64,000 bases of DNA from Bradyrhizobium diazoefficiens (GCF_016616425.1 NZ_CP067101.1:3100001-3164000); one strand, 5' to 3'. Shown: positions 52,535-63,661, counted from the stretch's first letter. The notes: generated by a model from the sequence alone, not told the origin. A program made the numbers and translations.

Positions 52535-54118
52535 ATGAACAAGTTCGACCGGCAGAGCAGTTCTGCCGACATCCAGACTTTGCCCGACGATATCGCCGAG
52601 GAGCTGTCCCGGCTTCCGAGCGAAGTCATCAGCGTCGATGACGCCCCGTCGATCGCGCCGCCGGTGCCGCTGTCCCAGGACGAGGTCCGCACCATCGTCA
52701 TCAGCCTGATGCTGACGATGTTCCTGGCAGCCCTCGACCAGACCATCGTGGCGACCGCGCTTCCGACCATCGGACGCCAGTTCCAGGACGTCTCCAATCT
52801 CTCCTGGGTCATCACCGCCTATCTGCTCGCCTCGACCGCAGTCGCGCCGGTGTTCGGGACTCTCAGCGACATCTATGGCCGCCGCGTCATGATCATCATC
52901 TCGCTGAGCCTGTTCGTGGCCGGCTCGGTGCTGTGTGCGATCGCGCCCAACATGCCGATGCTGATTCTGGCGCGCGGCCTGCAAGGCCTGGGCGGCGGCG
53001 GCATCATGCCTGTGGTGCAGACCGTGATCTCGGACGTCGTGAGCCCGCGCGAGCGCGGCCAGTATCAAGCCTATTTCTCCAGCGTCTGGATGGTCGGCGG
53101 CATCCTCGGCCCGGTCATCGGCGGCGTGTTCGCCGAGCATCTGCACTGGTCGATGATCTTCTGGATCAATCTGCCGCTCGCGGCCGCCGCGATCGCGCTG
53201 TTGCTGCCGAAGATGAAGAAGATTCCGGTGTTCCACCGCAAGCGCAAGGTCGACTGGCTCGGCGGCGTGCTGCTGATGGCCTCCGCGGTCGTCTTCATGC
53301 TGGTCTTGACGTGGGGCGGTACGCGCTATCCATGGCTGTCGCCGACCGTGCTTGCGATGGTGGGCGGCGCCGTCGCGCTCGCGGTCAGTTTCGTGTGGCA
53401 CGCCCGGCGGGCCGACGAGCCGTTCCTGCCGCTGCCCTTGCTGACCGGATCGGTTGCGCCTTTCGCGCTGATGGCCGGCGGCTGCGGGCTCGGGGCGATC
53501 ACTGGTCTCACCGTGCAGCTCCCGCTCTATTACGAGCAGGTCTACCATCTCACCGCCAGCGAGGCGGGGCTCGCACTGATCCCGCTCGCGGCGGTCTCGA
53601 CCTGCGGCGCGGCGATTGCCGGCCGCACCATGGCGCGAGCCAAGCACTACAAGCGCGTCGCCATCATCGGCACGTCCTGGGCTGCGCTATGCGGCCTCGG
53701 CCTCACGCTTACCACCTTGCCGCTGTGGGGCTTGCTCACTCTGATGGCGGCCTTCGCGCTCGGGCTCGGCACCACCTTCCCGGTGTGCGTGGTGTCGCTG
53801 CAGAACTCGGTCGCGCGTCCGCAAGTCGGCACCATCACCGGCGCGATGAACTTCTTCCGCTCGCTGATGTCCTCGTTCACGGTCGCCGCATTCGCAGCGA
53901 TCCTGCTCATCGCGCTCGGCGCCGACGTCCCGCTCGCCGGCGAGCATCACGCCGCAGGCGCCGTCGCGATTCCCGCCGACGACATGCGGCACGCTTTCCG
54001 CTACGTGTTCGGCGCCGCCACCGCGCTGATGACCATCGCCGCCTTGTGCCTGATCGCGATGGAGGAGCGGCCGCTCGCCGGTCCCTCGGCGAAGCAGCCC
54101 GTCGAGATGGCGGAGTAA
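52535..54118 (+). CDS. MFS multidrug exporter, DHA2 (14-helix, EmrB-like) family
   Basis: A 527-residue transporter from ATG 52535. A polar N-terminal extension of about 55 residues precedes the membrane domain. DHA2 features include LTMFLAALDQTIVATALPTI with motif D1, GTLSDIYGRRVMIIISLSLF (motif A), RGLQGLGGGGIMPVVQTVIS (motif B) and GGILGPVIGGVFAEHLHWSM (motif C), which marks drug:proton antiporters. Fourteen hydrophobic segments are expected. It is not paired with a membrane-fusion protein gene. The substrate is unknown. Its stop lies 2 bp from the convergent kinase gene. Confidence 0.93.
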   Translation: MNKFDRQSSSADIQTLPDDIAEELSRLPSEVISVDDAPSIAPPVPLSQDEVRTIVISLMLTMFLAALDQTIVATALPTIGRQFQDVSNLSWVITAYLLASTAVAPVFGTLSDIYGRRVMIIISLSLFVAGSVLCAIAPNMPMLILARGLQGLGGGGIMPVVQTVISDVVSPRERGQYQAYFSSVWMVGGILGPVIGGVFAEHLHWSMIFWINLPLAAAAIALLLPKMKKIPVFHRKRKVDWLGGVLLMASAVVFMLVLTWGGTRYPWLSPTVLAMVGGAVALAVSFVWHARRADEPFLPLPLLTGSVAPFALMAGGCGLGAITGLTVQLPLYYEQVYHLTASEAGLALIPLAAVSTCGAAIAGRTMARAKHYKRVAIIGTSWAALCGLGLTLTTLPLWGLLTLMAAFALGLGTTFPVCVVSLQNSVARPQVGTITGAMNFFRSLMSSFTVAAFAAILLIALGADVPLAGEHHAAGAVAIPADDMRHAFRYVFGAATALMTIAALCLIAMEERPLAGPSAKQPVEMAE

Positions 54119-54120
54119 GC

Positions 54121-57100
54121 TCAGCCCGCGCTCTCCGCGAAGCGGCTCTTCCGCGGCAGCACAATGGTGAATTCGGTAAACTTGCCCGGCTCCGTCGCGA
54201 CGTCGATCGTGCCGCCGTGCTGCTTCACCACGATGTCGTGGCTCATCGATAGTCCGAGCCCGGTGCCTTCACCGGCCGGCTTGGTGGTGAAGAACGGATT
54301 GAACATCTTCTCCTTCACCTCGTCGGGGACGCCCGTGCCGTTGTCGCGAATGCGAATCTCGACGCGATCGCCGCGGTTGCGGGTCGCGGCGGTCACGACC
54401 GGCGCGTAATTGGCGGCGCCGCCGGCCTTGCGCTTGGCGACCGCGTGGAAGCCGTTCGAAATCAGGTTCAGCAGCACCCGGGTGATCTCCTGGGGGAACA
54501 CATCGGCCGAGCCTGCCGCCGGATCGAGGTCGCGTTCGAGCGTCACGTCGAACTGCGGCTTCTCGGCCCGCGCACCGTGATAGGCGAGATTGAGGCTCTC
54601 CTCGACGACTGCGTTGATGTCGCTCAGCCGATGCTCGCCGCCGCCCTCGCGCGAATGCAGCAGCATGTTCTTGACGATGGAATCGGCGCGCTTTCCGTGC
54701 TGCACGATCTTCCCGAGATTGTCCTTCAGGAGTCCCGTGAGCTCGGCGACCTCGCTGCGGATGTCGTCCGCAAGGGCTGCGGATGCCAGCACATCGTTCA
54801 GCTCGTCGGTTAATTCGGCGGAGAGCGATGCAAAATTGTTGACGAAGTTGAGCGGGTTCTTGATCTCATGCGCGATGCCGGCGGTGAGCTGGCCGAGCGA
54901 GGCAAGCTTCTCGGTCTGGACCAGCCGGTCCTGGGCAGCGCGCAGATCGTCGAGCGACTTGGCAAGCTCCCTGGTGCGGGCCTGCACCTCGTCGAACAGG
55001 CGCACATTCTCGATCGCGATGACGGCTTGGTCGGCGAAACTGGTAACGAGTTCGATCTGCTTGTCGCTAAACGGCCGGATCGCGCGACGTGCGAGAACGA
55101 TAGCGCCGACGGTGCTACCTTCGCGCAGGAGGGGCACACCGAGGAAGCTACGCGGATTGCCGCTCAATTCCTGGCCTTCAAAGAAGTAATCGGGGTCGTC
55201 GAGCACATCGGTGACATGGACCACCTTGTCGCCGAGCAAAGTCCTGCCCGTGATGGTGCGTCTATCTGGTCGGACCGGAAGATCTCTTACATATTCGACG
55301 AATTCGGCTGGAAAGCCGTAGGAGCCCGCCCGGAAATAGGCGCTGCCGGATTTGCGGGTAATCGCTGCCATATCGGCTTCGCATAGCCGCGCCGCCGATT
55401 CGACCAGCGTATCGAGCACGGCCTGCAAGTCGAATGCCGAGCGGCTGATAACCTTGAGCACGTCGGCAGTCGCCGTCTGCTGTTGCAGCGACTCGGTCAA
55501 ATTCTCGGTGCGCTGACGCAATTCGCTGAGGAGCCGCGCGTTCTCGATGGCGATCACGGCTTGCGCCGCGAACTGGTTCAGCAGGGTGATCTGCTTCTCC
55601 GAGAAGGGTCGGTTCTCCTGCCTGAAGATCATGACGTTGCCGACCACGCGCTCGTCCTGGAGCAATGGCACCGCGAGCAGACAGCGGGCGCCGCCGAGAT
55701 CGACCAGCGCCCGACGGTTCGGCTCGCCGCTGCGATAGACGTCCGACTCCAGCAGGTCGACAATTTCGACGAACGGTTCGCCCCTCAAGAGACGCGCGGG
55801 CGCGGTGGCCGGACCATAGTTGAGGGGCGCATTGCGCCGGAATTCATCATAGGCGGGCGGCAGGCCGTAAGTGGCGGCCGTGCGGAACTGCGTGCCGTCG
55901 TAAGTATTGAGCACACCGAAACTGGCGCCGCAGAGCTGCATTGCCTTGCTGAGCATCGCCTCGAATACCGGCGCGAGATCGCCGGCCGATCGGCTGATGA
56001 CGCTGAGCACTTCCGATGTCGCAGTCTGCTGCTCCAGTGACTCCGCAAGCTCGTGTGTCCTCGCCTGCACCTCGTTAAACAGCCGCGTGTTCTCCACCGC
56101 GATCACGGCCTGGTCGGCAAAGGTCTTGAGCAGGTTGATCGCCTTGTCCGGGAAATGACCGGGCTCCCGCCGCGTGACGGCAATGGTGCCGATCGCGGCG
56201 TCGTCGCGCAGCATCGGCACCACGAGGATGCTGCGATAGCCTCGCGTCCGCGCCAGGTCTTTCATCCCCTCGGTCAGGTCGGGTTCGTTCTGCATGTCGC
56301 TGCGGAAGGCATATTCTCCGGTGGCCGCCACCCGGCTGTGAATGCCCGGCGACGACAACGGTGCCGGGAAGGAGCTGAGCAGATCGGCATTGCCGGCCTC
56401 GACGTCGGTAGTGAAGGCGGCCAGATGCAGCATGCCGTCGATGACGCGGGTGACGGTGGAGGAGTGCCCGCCGATCAGCGCCTTGGCGCTGTCGGAGATG
56501 GCCTGGAACACCGGCGTCACGTCAGCAGGCGAGGCCGCGATCACCTTGAGGATGTCGGCGGTCGCGGTCTGACGTTCCAGCGCTTCCCTGGTCGCGTTGA
56601 ACAGGCTGACATTCTTGATCGCGATCACCGCCTGGTCGGCGAACGTTTGCAGCAGCCGTACGTGATGCTCAGCGAAGGCGCCGGTCGCACGGCGCGTTGC
56701 GATGATGATGCCGATCGCCTCGCCCTCGCTCATCAAGGGTACGAACAGCATGCTGCGATAGCCGCGGGCGCGCGCGATCTCGCGCGCCGCCGGCTCGAGT
56801 TCGGTATCGGGCAATTGCGCCGCCGCACCATCGGCCACCAGCTGGTGGGGCGGGAACTGCGCGAAGGGCACCGGAAAGGACGCCTGGAGCATGCGATCGC
56901 CGGCCGGATCGGTCGGCGTGAATGCGGCAAGGTGCGCCGCGCCGTCCAAATAGCGCAGCACCGCCGTGGAGAAGCCGCCGATCAGCCGGTTGGCGTTGGC
57001 GGCAATGGCCTCGAACACCGGCTGCACGTCGGAAGGCGAGGCGGCCATCACCTTCAAGATGTCCGCCGTGGCGGTCTGGCGCTCAAGCGTCTCTTCCGTC

Positions 57101-57708
57101 GCGTTGAACAGGCGCGCATTCTCGATCGCGATCACGGCCTGGTCGGCAAAGGTCTGCAGCAGCTGCACGACGTCGGGCGCGAACGCGCCGGGCTCGGCGC
57201 GCGTGACGCTGATCATGCCGACTGGCGTGCCCCGGTTCATCAGCGGCATGAACAGCACGCTGCGGAAGCCGCGCAGCCGCGCGAGCTCGCGGTTCAGCTC
57301 CGGCACGTCATCGGCCTCGCTGTCGGGAAACTGGATGGTCTCGCCGCCGCGCACCAGGGCAAAGGTCGGGAAGTCCGCGATCTTGCGCGGGAACGAGGCC
57401 TTGAGCCCTTCGTCCGCCTCCGGGCTGGTCGGCGTGTAGGCCACGAGGTGCAGCTCGTCGCCGATGAACTGCAACACGGTGGCCGAGAAGCCGTCGAGCA
57501 AGCGCCTGGAACTTGACGCGATCGCCTCGAAGACCGGCCTCGCATCGGAGGGCGAGGCCGCGATGGTGCGCAGGATCTCGGCGCTGGCGCTCTGGCGATC
57601 CCGCGCAATCGTCAGCTCGCTGCGCAGCTGCGCGTTCTCCGCTGCGGCCGACTGCAACTGCCGTTTGAGCTCGTCGATCCCGGCGGTGTCGTTGATGGGG
57701 ACGGTCAT
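54121..57708 (-). CDS. Five-GAF-domain sensor histidine kinase
   Basis: A 1195-residue soluble kinase without membrane helices. After a coiled-coil start ([20 protein letters not shown]) come five GAF repeats at about residues 40-200, 215-375, 390-550, 565-730 and 745-900. Each opens with I(A/S)xSxxDxxPVFEA-like and closes with [23 protein letters not shown] sequence. The first three share FS(A/T)xV and resemble each other closely. The kinase core has [20 protein letters not shown] with the phosphoacceptor His and [17 protein letters not shown]. The ATPase end is [20 protein letters not shown]. No response regulator is adjacent. It is the second gene behind a smaller relative. Confidence 0.92.
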   Translation of the reverse strand: MTVPINDTAGIDELKRQLQSAAAENAQLRSELTIARDRQSASAEILRTIAASPSDARPVFEAIASSSRRLLDGFSATVLQFIGDELHLVAYTPTSPEADEGLKASFPRKIADFPTFALVRGGETIQFPDSEADDVPELNRELARLRGFRSVLFMPLMNRGTPVGMISVTRAEPGAFAPDVVQLLQTFADQAVIAIENARLFNATEETLERQTATADILKVMAASPSDVQPVFEAIAANANRLIGGFSTAVLRYLDGAAHLAAFTPTDPAGDRMLQASFPVPFAQFPPHQLVADGAAAQLPDTELEPAAREIARARGYRSMLFVPLMSEGEAIGIIIATRRATGAFAEHHVRLLQTFADQAVIAIKNVSLFNATREALERQTATADILKVIAASPADVTPVFQAISDSAKALIGGHSSTVTRVIDGMLHLAAFTTDVEAGNADLLSSFPAPLSSPGIHSRVAATGEYAFRSDMQNEPDLTEGMKDLARTRGYRSILVVPMLRDDAAIGTIAVTRREPGHFPDKAINLLKTFADQAVIAVENTRLFNEVQARTHELAESLEQQTATSEVLSVISRSAGDLAPVFEAMLSKAMQLCGASFGVLNTYDGTQFRTAATYGLPPAYDEFRRNAPLNYGPATAPARLLRGEPFVEIVDLLESDVYRSGEPNRRALVDLGGARCLLAVPLLQDERVVGNVMIFRQENRPFSEKQITLLNQFAAQAVIAIENARLLSELRQRTENLTESLQQQTATADVLKVISRSAFDLQAVLDTLVESAARLCEADMAAITRKSGSAYFRAGSYGFPAEFVEYVRDLPVRPDRRTITGRTLLGDKVVHVTDVLDDPDYFFEGQELSGNPRSFLGVPLLREGSTVGAIVLARRAIRPFSDKQIELVTSFADQAVIAIENVRLFDEVQARTRELAKSLDDLRAAQDRLVQTEKLASLGQLTAGIAHEIKNPLNFVNNFASLSAELTDELNDVLASAALADDIRSEVAELTGLLKDNLGKIVQHGKRADSIVKNMLLHSREGGGEHRLSDINAVVEESLNLAYHGARAEKPQFDVTLERDLDPAAGSADVFPQEITRVLLNLISNGFHAVAKRKAGGAANYAPVVTAATRNRGDRVEIRIRDNGTGVPDEVKEKMFNPFFTTKPAGEGTGLGLSMSHDIVVKQHGGTIDVATEPGKFTEFTIVLPRKSRFAESAG

Positions 57709-57854
57709 TCACAATCCGGCTTGATGTCGCGGCGTACGCGGCACCGGGGCGGATTACCACATCTTCGGCGGCCGGAGCCAGCGCCGGAGCCGCGATGGCG
57801 GAGCGGCCGCCCGCAGGTCCCTCCGCGACCCTCAGGTGGCGATGGCAGGCACGG

Positions 57855-60434
57855 CTAACGTTGGGTCTGTTCTGAAGAACTGCCTTTGCGCGGCAATCGT
57901 ATCGTGAACTCGGTAAATTCGCCCGGCACGGTTTCGACCTCGATCGTGCCGCCATGTTGCTTCACGATGATGTCGTGGCTCATGGAAAGCCCGAGCCCGG
58001 TCCCCTCGCCAGCGGGCTTGGTCGTGAAGAACGGGTTGAACATCTTGTCTCTCACCTCTGGCGGAATGCCGGTGCCGTTGTCGCGAATGCAGATTTCGAC
58101 GTGGGCGCCGGCATCGCGTGTGCGCGCGACCAGAACAGGTTCGTATTCTTCGTCGCCGTTCCCGGCCTTGTGCTTGGCGGTCGCATAAAAGCCGTTGGCG
58201 ATCAGGTTCAACAGGACGCGCGTGATCTCCTGCGGGAACGCTTCGAGCATTCCGGCCGCGGGATCGAACTCGCGCTTGAGCGTGATGTCGAATTGCGGTT
58301 TTTCGGCGCGGGCGCCGTGATAGGCGAGATTGAGGCTTTCCTCGACGAGGGCGTTCACGTCGGTCGGGCGGTGCTCGCCCGAGCCCTCGCGGGAATGCAA
58401 AAGCATGTTCTTGACGATGGAATCTGCGCGCTTGCCGTGCTGGACCACCTTCTGCAAATTGTCCTTGAGCATTCCGGTGAGCTCGTCGACCTCGTCGCGA
58501 ATGGTCGCTGCGACCTCGGTCGTCTTGAGCAATGCGTTCAGCTCGTCGACCAGCTCACCCGACAATGCCGCGAAATTGTTGACGAAGTTGAGCGGGTTCT
58601 TGATCTCGTGCGCGATCCCTGCGGTGAGCTGGCCGAGCGAGGCCAGCTTTTCGGTCTGCACCAGGCGGTCCTGCGCGGCGTGGAGATCATCGAGGGATTT
58701 GGACAGCTCGCGGGTGCGCTGCTGAACCTCCTCAAACAGGCGGACGTTGCCGATCGCGATGACCGCCTGGTCGGCGAAGGATTCGACGAGTTCGATCTGG
58801 CGCGGCGTGAACGGCGCAACGTTCTTGCGCGCGAGTGTGAACACACCTTCGACATGGTCATCACGCAGCAAGGGAACGCCGAGCATGGTCGATGGCAAGC
58901 CCGACATTCCCGGAAAGGCGAATTCCGGGTCCAGCGACCGGTCAGGGATATGCTCGGTCCGGCGGGACCGCAGGACTCTCGGCGCCAGCGATTTGTCGTG
59001 GATGCTTCTCGGATTGTCTCTGAAGAAGGTCATTTCCTGAGGCGAGAAGCCTGCGGCGGCGCCGGCATGAAACAAATCGCCCTTGCGCAGCCAGATGACC
59101 CCGCCATCGGCGCCGCAGAGCTCCCCAGCGGAAGCGACGAGCGTTTCAAGCACAGATCGTAGATCGAACGCTGAACGACTGATGACCTTGAGCACATCGG
59201 CAGTCGCGGTTTGTTGTTGCAGCGACTCCGCGAGATCTTTGGTCTTCGCCTGCACCTCGTCGAACAACCGGACGTTCTCAACGGCGATGACCGCCTGGTC
59301 CGCAAAGGTTTGCACCAGGTCGATCTGGCTTTTGGTGAACGGCCCAGCCTCGGGCCGCGTCAACACCAGGACGCCTTCGACCTTGTTGTCCCTCAGCATC
59401 GGCACACCCAGCGCCGCGCGGATCCTGACGAGCGAGCCCGCGGGCATTTGCATTTCCGGATCATCGAGAACATCCGGGATGATTTCGACCTTTCCCGAAG
59501 CGATGACGCGCGAGGTCGCCGAACCGCGGCCCGCCCGCGGCGGGTTCGCTGCCCAATATTGCAGAAATTCCGGGGTGGTGCTGGACGCCGCCTTCAGCGG
59601 AAACACATCCCCTTCACGAAGGAAAATCGAACCACGATTGGCGCCGCTCAACTCGACGGCGGATTTGATCAGCGTTTCGAGGACCGCTTGCAGGTCGAAC
59701 GCCGAACGGCTGATCACCTTGAGCACGTCGGCGGTCGCGGTCTGTTGCTGAAGCGACTGCTCCAGATTGCGAGTCTTGGCCTGCACCTCGTCGAACAGCC
59801 GCGCGTTCTCGATCGCGATCACGGCCTGGTCGGCAAAGCTCTGCTGCAAGATCAGCTCGTCCGGCGTGAATGGCAGAAGCTTGTCGCGGTAGACGATCAG
59901 CACCCCGATCGCCTTATCCTCCCGGCGCAGCGGGGTGCCGCAGATGGTGCGGGTGCCTGCGGCGCGGGCGTGTGGCAAGCCGGGCCAGTCCGCCATCGCC
60001 GGATCGATGCGGTCGAGGTCGGAGATGTGAATCTGCCGGTTCTCGGCGACTACCGTGCCCGGCAGGTTTGGGCCACCGATCCGGATCGTGGCCGTCGGAA
60101 CGGCCGAACGGACACGTTTCGAGGTCTCGCCATAGCCGATGTCCCGCGTCCACTCGCCGTTTTCGGCGAGCCGGATCGAAACGCTGGGCGCGCCGAACAG
60201 GCGCCCGCAGGTCTCCGCGATCTGTCGCAGCGATTGCATGGCATCGACGGGCGTGCGCGCGATCATGCGCAAGATTTCGGCGCTGGCCTGCTGACGGTCC
60301 CGCGACAAAGCAACCGCATGCTCAAGCTGCGCATTTTCCGCGCTACTCGCCTGCAATTGCTGCTCGAGCTCGGCAATCCTGGTCTTGAGCTCGGCCACCA
60401 CGTCGTGCGGAAGGGCCGTCATCCGGAAATCCAT
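57855..60434 (-). CDS. Three-GAF-domain sensor histidine kinase
   Basis: An 859-residue soluble kinase. A coiled-coil start (ELEQQLQASSAENAQLEHAV) is followed by GAF domains at about residues 50-220, 235-400 and 415-580. The kinase core is nearly the same as that of the neighbouring five-GAF kinase: [40 protein letters not shown] and [20 protein letters not shown]. It starts the two-gene run; 146 bp without recognisable signals separate the genes. GAF domains of this kind may bind small ligands or mediate dimer contacts; no chromophore Cys is evident. The signals sensed are unknown. Confidence 0.92.
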   Translation of the reverse strand: MDFRMTALPHDVVAELKTRIAELEQQLQASSAENAQLEHAVALSRDRQQASAEILRMIARTPVDAMQSLRQIAETCGRLFGAPSVSIRLAENGEWTRDIGYGETSKRVRSAVPTATIRIGGPNLPGTVVAENRQIHISDLDRIDPAMADWPGLPHARAAGTRTICGTPLRREDKAIGVLIVYRDKLLPFTPDELILQQSFADQAVIAIENARLFDEVQAKTRNLEQSLQQQTATADVLKVISRSAFDLQAVLETLIKSAVELSGANRGSIFLREGDVFPLKAASSTTPEFLQYWAANPPRAGRGSATSRVIASGKVEIIPDVLDDPEMQMPAGSLVRIRAALGVPMLRDNKVEGVLVLTRPEAGPFTKSQIDLVQTFADQAVIAVENVRLFDEVQAKTKDLAESLQQQTATADVLKVISRSAFDLRSVLETLVASAGELCGADGGVIWLRKGDLFHAGAAAGFSPQEMTFFRDNPRSIHDKSLAPRVLRSRRTEHIPDRSLDPEFAFPGMSGLPSTMLGVPLLRDDHVEGVFTLARKNVAPFTPRQIELVESFADQAVIAIGNVRLFEEVQQRTRELSKSLDDLHAAQDRLVQTEKLASLGQLTAGIAHEIKNPLNFVNNFAALSGELVDELNALLKTTEVAATIRDEVDELTGMLKDNLQKVVQHGKRADSIVKNMLLHSREGSGEHRPTDVNALVEESLNLAYHGARAEKPQFDITLKREFDPAAGMLEAFPQEITRVLLNLIANGFYATAKHKAGNGDEEYEPVLVARTRDAGAHVEICIRDNGTGIPPEVRDKMFNPFFTTKPAGEGTGLGLSMSHDIIVKQHGGTIEVETVPGEFTEFTIRLPRKGSSSEQTQR

Positions 60435-60535
60435 CTCTCCGGCGCTGGACCGGGCGTTGAAAGTCCGATTATTTCATTCCCGGACCGTTCCGGCCAGCGA
60501 TATCCGCGCTGCTTTGCAACGCTTTGTGGTCTCGC

Positions 60536-62170
60536 TCAGGTCCCCGGCCGCGACACCTCCGTCTCCTTGCTGGTGATGAACTCCAGCAGCACCGGGATGC
60601 CCTCCCGCGTCTTCTGGATGCCGCGCTTGATTGCGGGAACGATGTCCTCAGGCTTCGTCACCCGCTCGCCATAGCCGCCGAAGGCGCGCGCCATCGCGGC
60701 GTAGTCGCCCGAAATATCGGTCGAGCGATATTTTTCGGTCGAGACCGGCATCACCTTCAATTCGATCGCCATCGAGAAATTGTTCAGCAGGATCGACATG
60801 ATCGGAATCCGCTCGCGCACCGCGGTCTCGAAATCCATGCCCGTGAAGCCGATCGCCGCATCGCCCCAGACATTGATGCAGAGCTTGTCGGGCTTTGCCA
60901 GCTTGGCGCCCATCGCCAGACCGAGGCCGTAGCCGAGTTGCGTCGTCTTGCCCCAGCCGAGGTAGGTGAGGGGTTTTACCGCTTTCCAGAACGGCGAGAG
61001 CTGATCGCGCGGGCTGCCGGCATCGTGGGTGATGATGGTGTTATCGATGTCGACGGTGTGCTGGAGGTCCCACAGCACGCGATAGGGGCTGAGCGGCGCG
61101 TCATTGCTGGTGAGCTTCGGCAGCCATTTCGCCAGCCACTCCTTGTGCGAGGCCGCGATCTCGGCCGCGACCGCCGACGCATCGCGGTCTGCGGTGATCG
61201 TCTTGCCGATCTCCTCCAGCAGTGCGTCAAGCACGAGGCCGGCGTCGCCGACCAGGCCGATCCTGGCTTCCACGTCCTTGTTGAGATGGTTGGGATCGAG
61301 CGTGGAATGGATGATGGTCTTGCCCTTCGGCATCGCGATGCCGAAATTGGTCTCGGTGAAGGAGCAGCCGATGCCGAAGATGACGTCGGCTTCGCTCAGA
61401 AACTTCGGGACCGCGCGCGGCACGGCGAGCCCGCCGGAGCCGAGCGAGAGCGGATGCGTTTCCGGAAACGACGATTTGCCGCCGAGACTGGTGGTGACGG
61501 GAATCGCCAGCCGCTCGGCGAGCCGCTTCAGTTGCGGCCAGGCCTGCGCATAATGCACCCCCTGGCCGGCATAGATCACCGCCCGCTTGGCGTTGACGAG
61601 CAGGCCGGCTGCCTCCTTCACATGCACGGGGTCGGCGCCGTATCGGGTGCGCAGCACCGGCTTATAGTCGAGCGGCTCCGGCACCTCCTCGTTCCACATG
61701 TCGGAGGGGATTTCGACGATGACAGGCCCGCCGCGGCCGTTCTTCAGCTTTGTAAATGCGCGGCGGAAGATATTGGCGGCCTCGGCGGCCAGGATGATCG
61801 GCTCTGACGATTTCGCGAACGGCTTCATCGCTTCGCTGGAATTGAAGTTCGGCTCGATATGCGACAGCCTGCGCTGATAGCCCATCGGCAGCACCAGCAC
61901 GGGCACGGATTCGCCATAGCATTGGGCGACGCCGCCCATCGCGTTCTCCGCGCCGGGCCCGTGCTGCATGCAGAACGCGCCGATGCTGCGTCCCGATGTC
62001 ACCCGCGAGATCGCGTCCGCCATGTGGATGCCGACGCGCTCCTGCCGCACCATCACGGGGCGGATCTCGGCTTTCGCCGCGTGCTCGATCAGATGGTTGA
62101 CCGGATAGCCGCAGAGGATCTCGATCCCCTCGCGCCTCATGATTTCCGCAATGGCGGTGCCGAGCTTCAT
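60536..62170 (-). CDS. Thiamine-diphosphate-dependent enzyme (acetolactate synthase-like)
   Basis: A 544-residue protein with the three-domain ThDP-enzyme layout. The activating Glu lies in PVMVRQERVGIHMADAISRV near residue 44. The central domain follows at about 190-330. The ThDP-binding motif GDAAIGFTGMDFETAVRERI with ILLNN starts near residue 435. The sequence resembles the broad family of acetolactate synthase, oxalyl-CoA decarboxylase and 2-hydroxyacyl-CoA lyase, and does not assign a substrate. AGAGAGACGCC precedes the ATG. It is 101 bp upstream of the three-GAF kinase on the same strand. Confidence 0.88.
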   Translation of the reverse strand: MKLGTAIAEIMRREGIEILCGYPVNHLIEHAAKAEIRPVMVRQERVGIHMADAISRVTSGRSIGAFCMQHGPGAENAMGGVAQCYGESVPVLVLPMGYQRRLSHIEPNFNSSEAMKPFAKSSEPIILAAEAANIFRRAFTKLKNGRGGPVIVEIPSDMWNEEVPEPLDYKPVLRTRYGADPVHVKEAAGLLVNAKRAVIYAGQGVHYAQAWPQLKRLAERLAIPVTTSLGGKSSFPETHPLSLGSGGLAVPRAVPKFLSEADVIFGIGCSFTETNFGIAMPKGKTIIHSTLDPNHLNKDVEARIGLVGDAGLVLDALLEEIGKTITADRDASAVAAEIAASHKEWLAKWLPKLTSNDAPLSPYRVLWDLQHTVDIDNTIITHDAGSPRDQLSPFWKAVKPLTYLGWGKTTQLGYGLGLAMGAKLAKPDKLCINVWGDAAIGFTGMDFETAVRERIPIMSILLNNFSMAIELKVMPVSTEKYRSTDISGDYAAMARAFGGYGERVTKPEDIVPAIKRGIQKTREGIPVLLEFITSKETEVSRPGT

Positions 62171-62323
62171 GGCGTCTCTCTCCCTGGCAGGCCGGTTGGT
62201 CCCGGCTGATTGGAGGAGAGAGGATCAGGAATTCCGGGAAGCGTAAAGCGCGGGCAGGGCGCCGCCGCGGGAGGTCAGCTATGCAAGGAACTGCTGTGGC
62301 CCGGTGAGCGACTGAGAGACTTG

Positions 62324-62701
62324 CTACTTGCAATCGCGGCAGATCGTCAGCTTTCGTTTTAGCGCCTCATCCTCCTGATCGATCGATAACTGCCCGACAT
62401 GGCCATTCGTAACCGTATTGGACCCGGAGCCCCTTGTTGCGCGGGACCTGACGGGCGGCATCACCCGGCTTGGGGTGTCATCGTCGTCGACGGCCCCGAC
62501 ACTGAAGCCATCGTAGTCGACGGCCGGATTCGGCGGCCGCGGAGTGCTGGAATTTGGAGTTCTGGAATCTGCAGCGCTCGCATGCGGCGGAGCAAGCGAC
62601 ACCGGCGGCATGGCCGAGGTCTGCCCAATTGCGCTGTCTTGTGACCACACGCCGACAAACATGAGGCTGAGCGCCAAGATCGTCACACTTCTCATCCGCA
62701 T
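62324..62701 (-). CDS. Small exported hypothetical protein
   Basis: A 125-residue frame from ATG 62701 (or 62695). The signal peptide (VTILALSLMFVGVWSQDSAI) is followed by a Pro/Ser-rich region and a C-terminal block with DQEDEALKRKLTICRDCK, ending in a CxxC-like pair. No family is recognised. It lies 153 bp upstream of the ThDP enzyme gene on the same strand. Confidence 0.6.
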   Translation of the reverse strand: MRMRSVTILALSLMFVGVWSQDSAIGQTSAMPPVSLAPPHASAADSRTPNSSTPRPPNPAVDYDGFSVGAVDDDDTPSRVMPPVRSRATRGSGSNTVTNGHVGQLSIDQEDEALKRKLTICRDCK

Positions 62702-63661
62702 CCTTCAAACAACTCTGGTTCGCCGAGCGACAGCCTGGCTTCGCCGAGCCACGCGGTGGTGGAAACTATCAGAACCCGCAGGGCGGTCAAAGCGCCGAGC
62801 CACAATAGGTTGCGTTGCCCGACCGGCAAAACACCCGGCGCTGGGTCAATCGCCAGCTGCCAAAATATTCGTATTTACAGAAGTTCGGTTTTGCCGTACA
62901 ACCCGCGTCATCCCGCCCGCCACAAGGGGCGTTTCGCGATCGTCACGGGACGCGGGCCGGGATGCGGTGGCCGCGACGGCGTCGGCGCGAATGGGAGTTG
63001 CAGGGCGGGAAACCGTGAGCAGCGACAGGCGCGATACGACACGGCGCTGACAGCGTCTTCGAATGGCCTCGACGGTGAGCGCACGCCAGCCGTGGAGAAC
63101 CCAGCGAGGATGTGCGCGGACGGAGAAGTCGTGTGGTCCTGACGCCCGGGGTCTGTGCGTCAAGTCCTGCGGTGATGTGGCGGCCAACCGGTGCGCACAT
63201 CAGTGAGCCGCAAGGCGACGGGGGGCAATAGTGCATCGCTCCCCGAGGAGAGCACGAAGAACACCGTAAAAACCATCGCGCAGGGAAGGCCGGGGTGTTC
63301 CGGCGTCACCTGTCGTCCACCCCGTGCGCGTTCTCCAGCACACGCGGGACTTCGGGTGCCCAGCCGGCGCCCGGCCTTCCCTGCGCCCTTGCTTTAATGA
63401 GGGCGGCAGAAGACAGCAAAGCTCGGGCGAGATAAGCCGCGAGAACAAGCAGCTATGTCTATCGTTCAACGTGAAGAACGTTGCAGCGCGTCCGCGACGC
63501 GAGATCGAGCGCGCCGTCTCATGCGGAGGGGTTCTGGATTGCTTGGCGCGTCGCTACGCACGCTCGCCTTTGCAAGCGCGCCGGTCCGAAAAATGACGCG
63601 AAGAGGAGCCGAATGCCGTGGCGATGTCGCCGATGTCGGCCGGCGAAATCAGGCTCGGGCG
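62702..63661. other. 960-bp non-coding stretch including the composite repeat
   Basis: Apart from the composite repeat at 62818-63412 I see no coding signal. The left flank (62702-62817) should contain the promoter of the small exported protein gene. The right flank (63413-63661) is GC-rich and has no palindrome or frame worth naming. Confidence 0.5.
62818..63412. repeat. Composite dispersed repeat element
   Basis: This 600-bp stretch lacks a gene. From memory it matches a chimeric repeat common in Bradyrhizobium and relatives: a start like GCCCGACCGGCAAAACACC, a middle CACAAGGGGCGTTTCGCGAT with CGTCACGGGACGCGGG, and an end GCCGGCGCCCGGCCTTCCCT. A 17-bp perfect inverted repeat joins 63278-63294 (GCGCAGGGAAGGCCGGG) to 63370-63386. 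Short, spurious reading frames from this element are often annotated as hypothetical proteins. The boundaries are approximate. A fragment with the related sequence GTGTTTTGCCCGACGGGTCA lies near 47967. Confidence 0.65.

Noticed and set aside
56053..57516. 487-codon frame opposite the five-GAF kinase
   Set aside because: It is antisense to repeated GAF units and reflects their periodicity; it has no recognisable motif.
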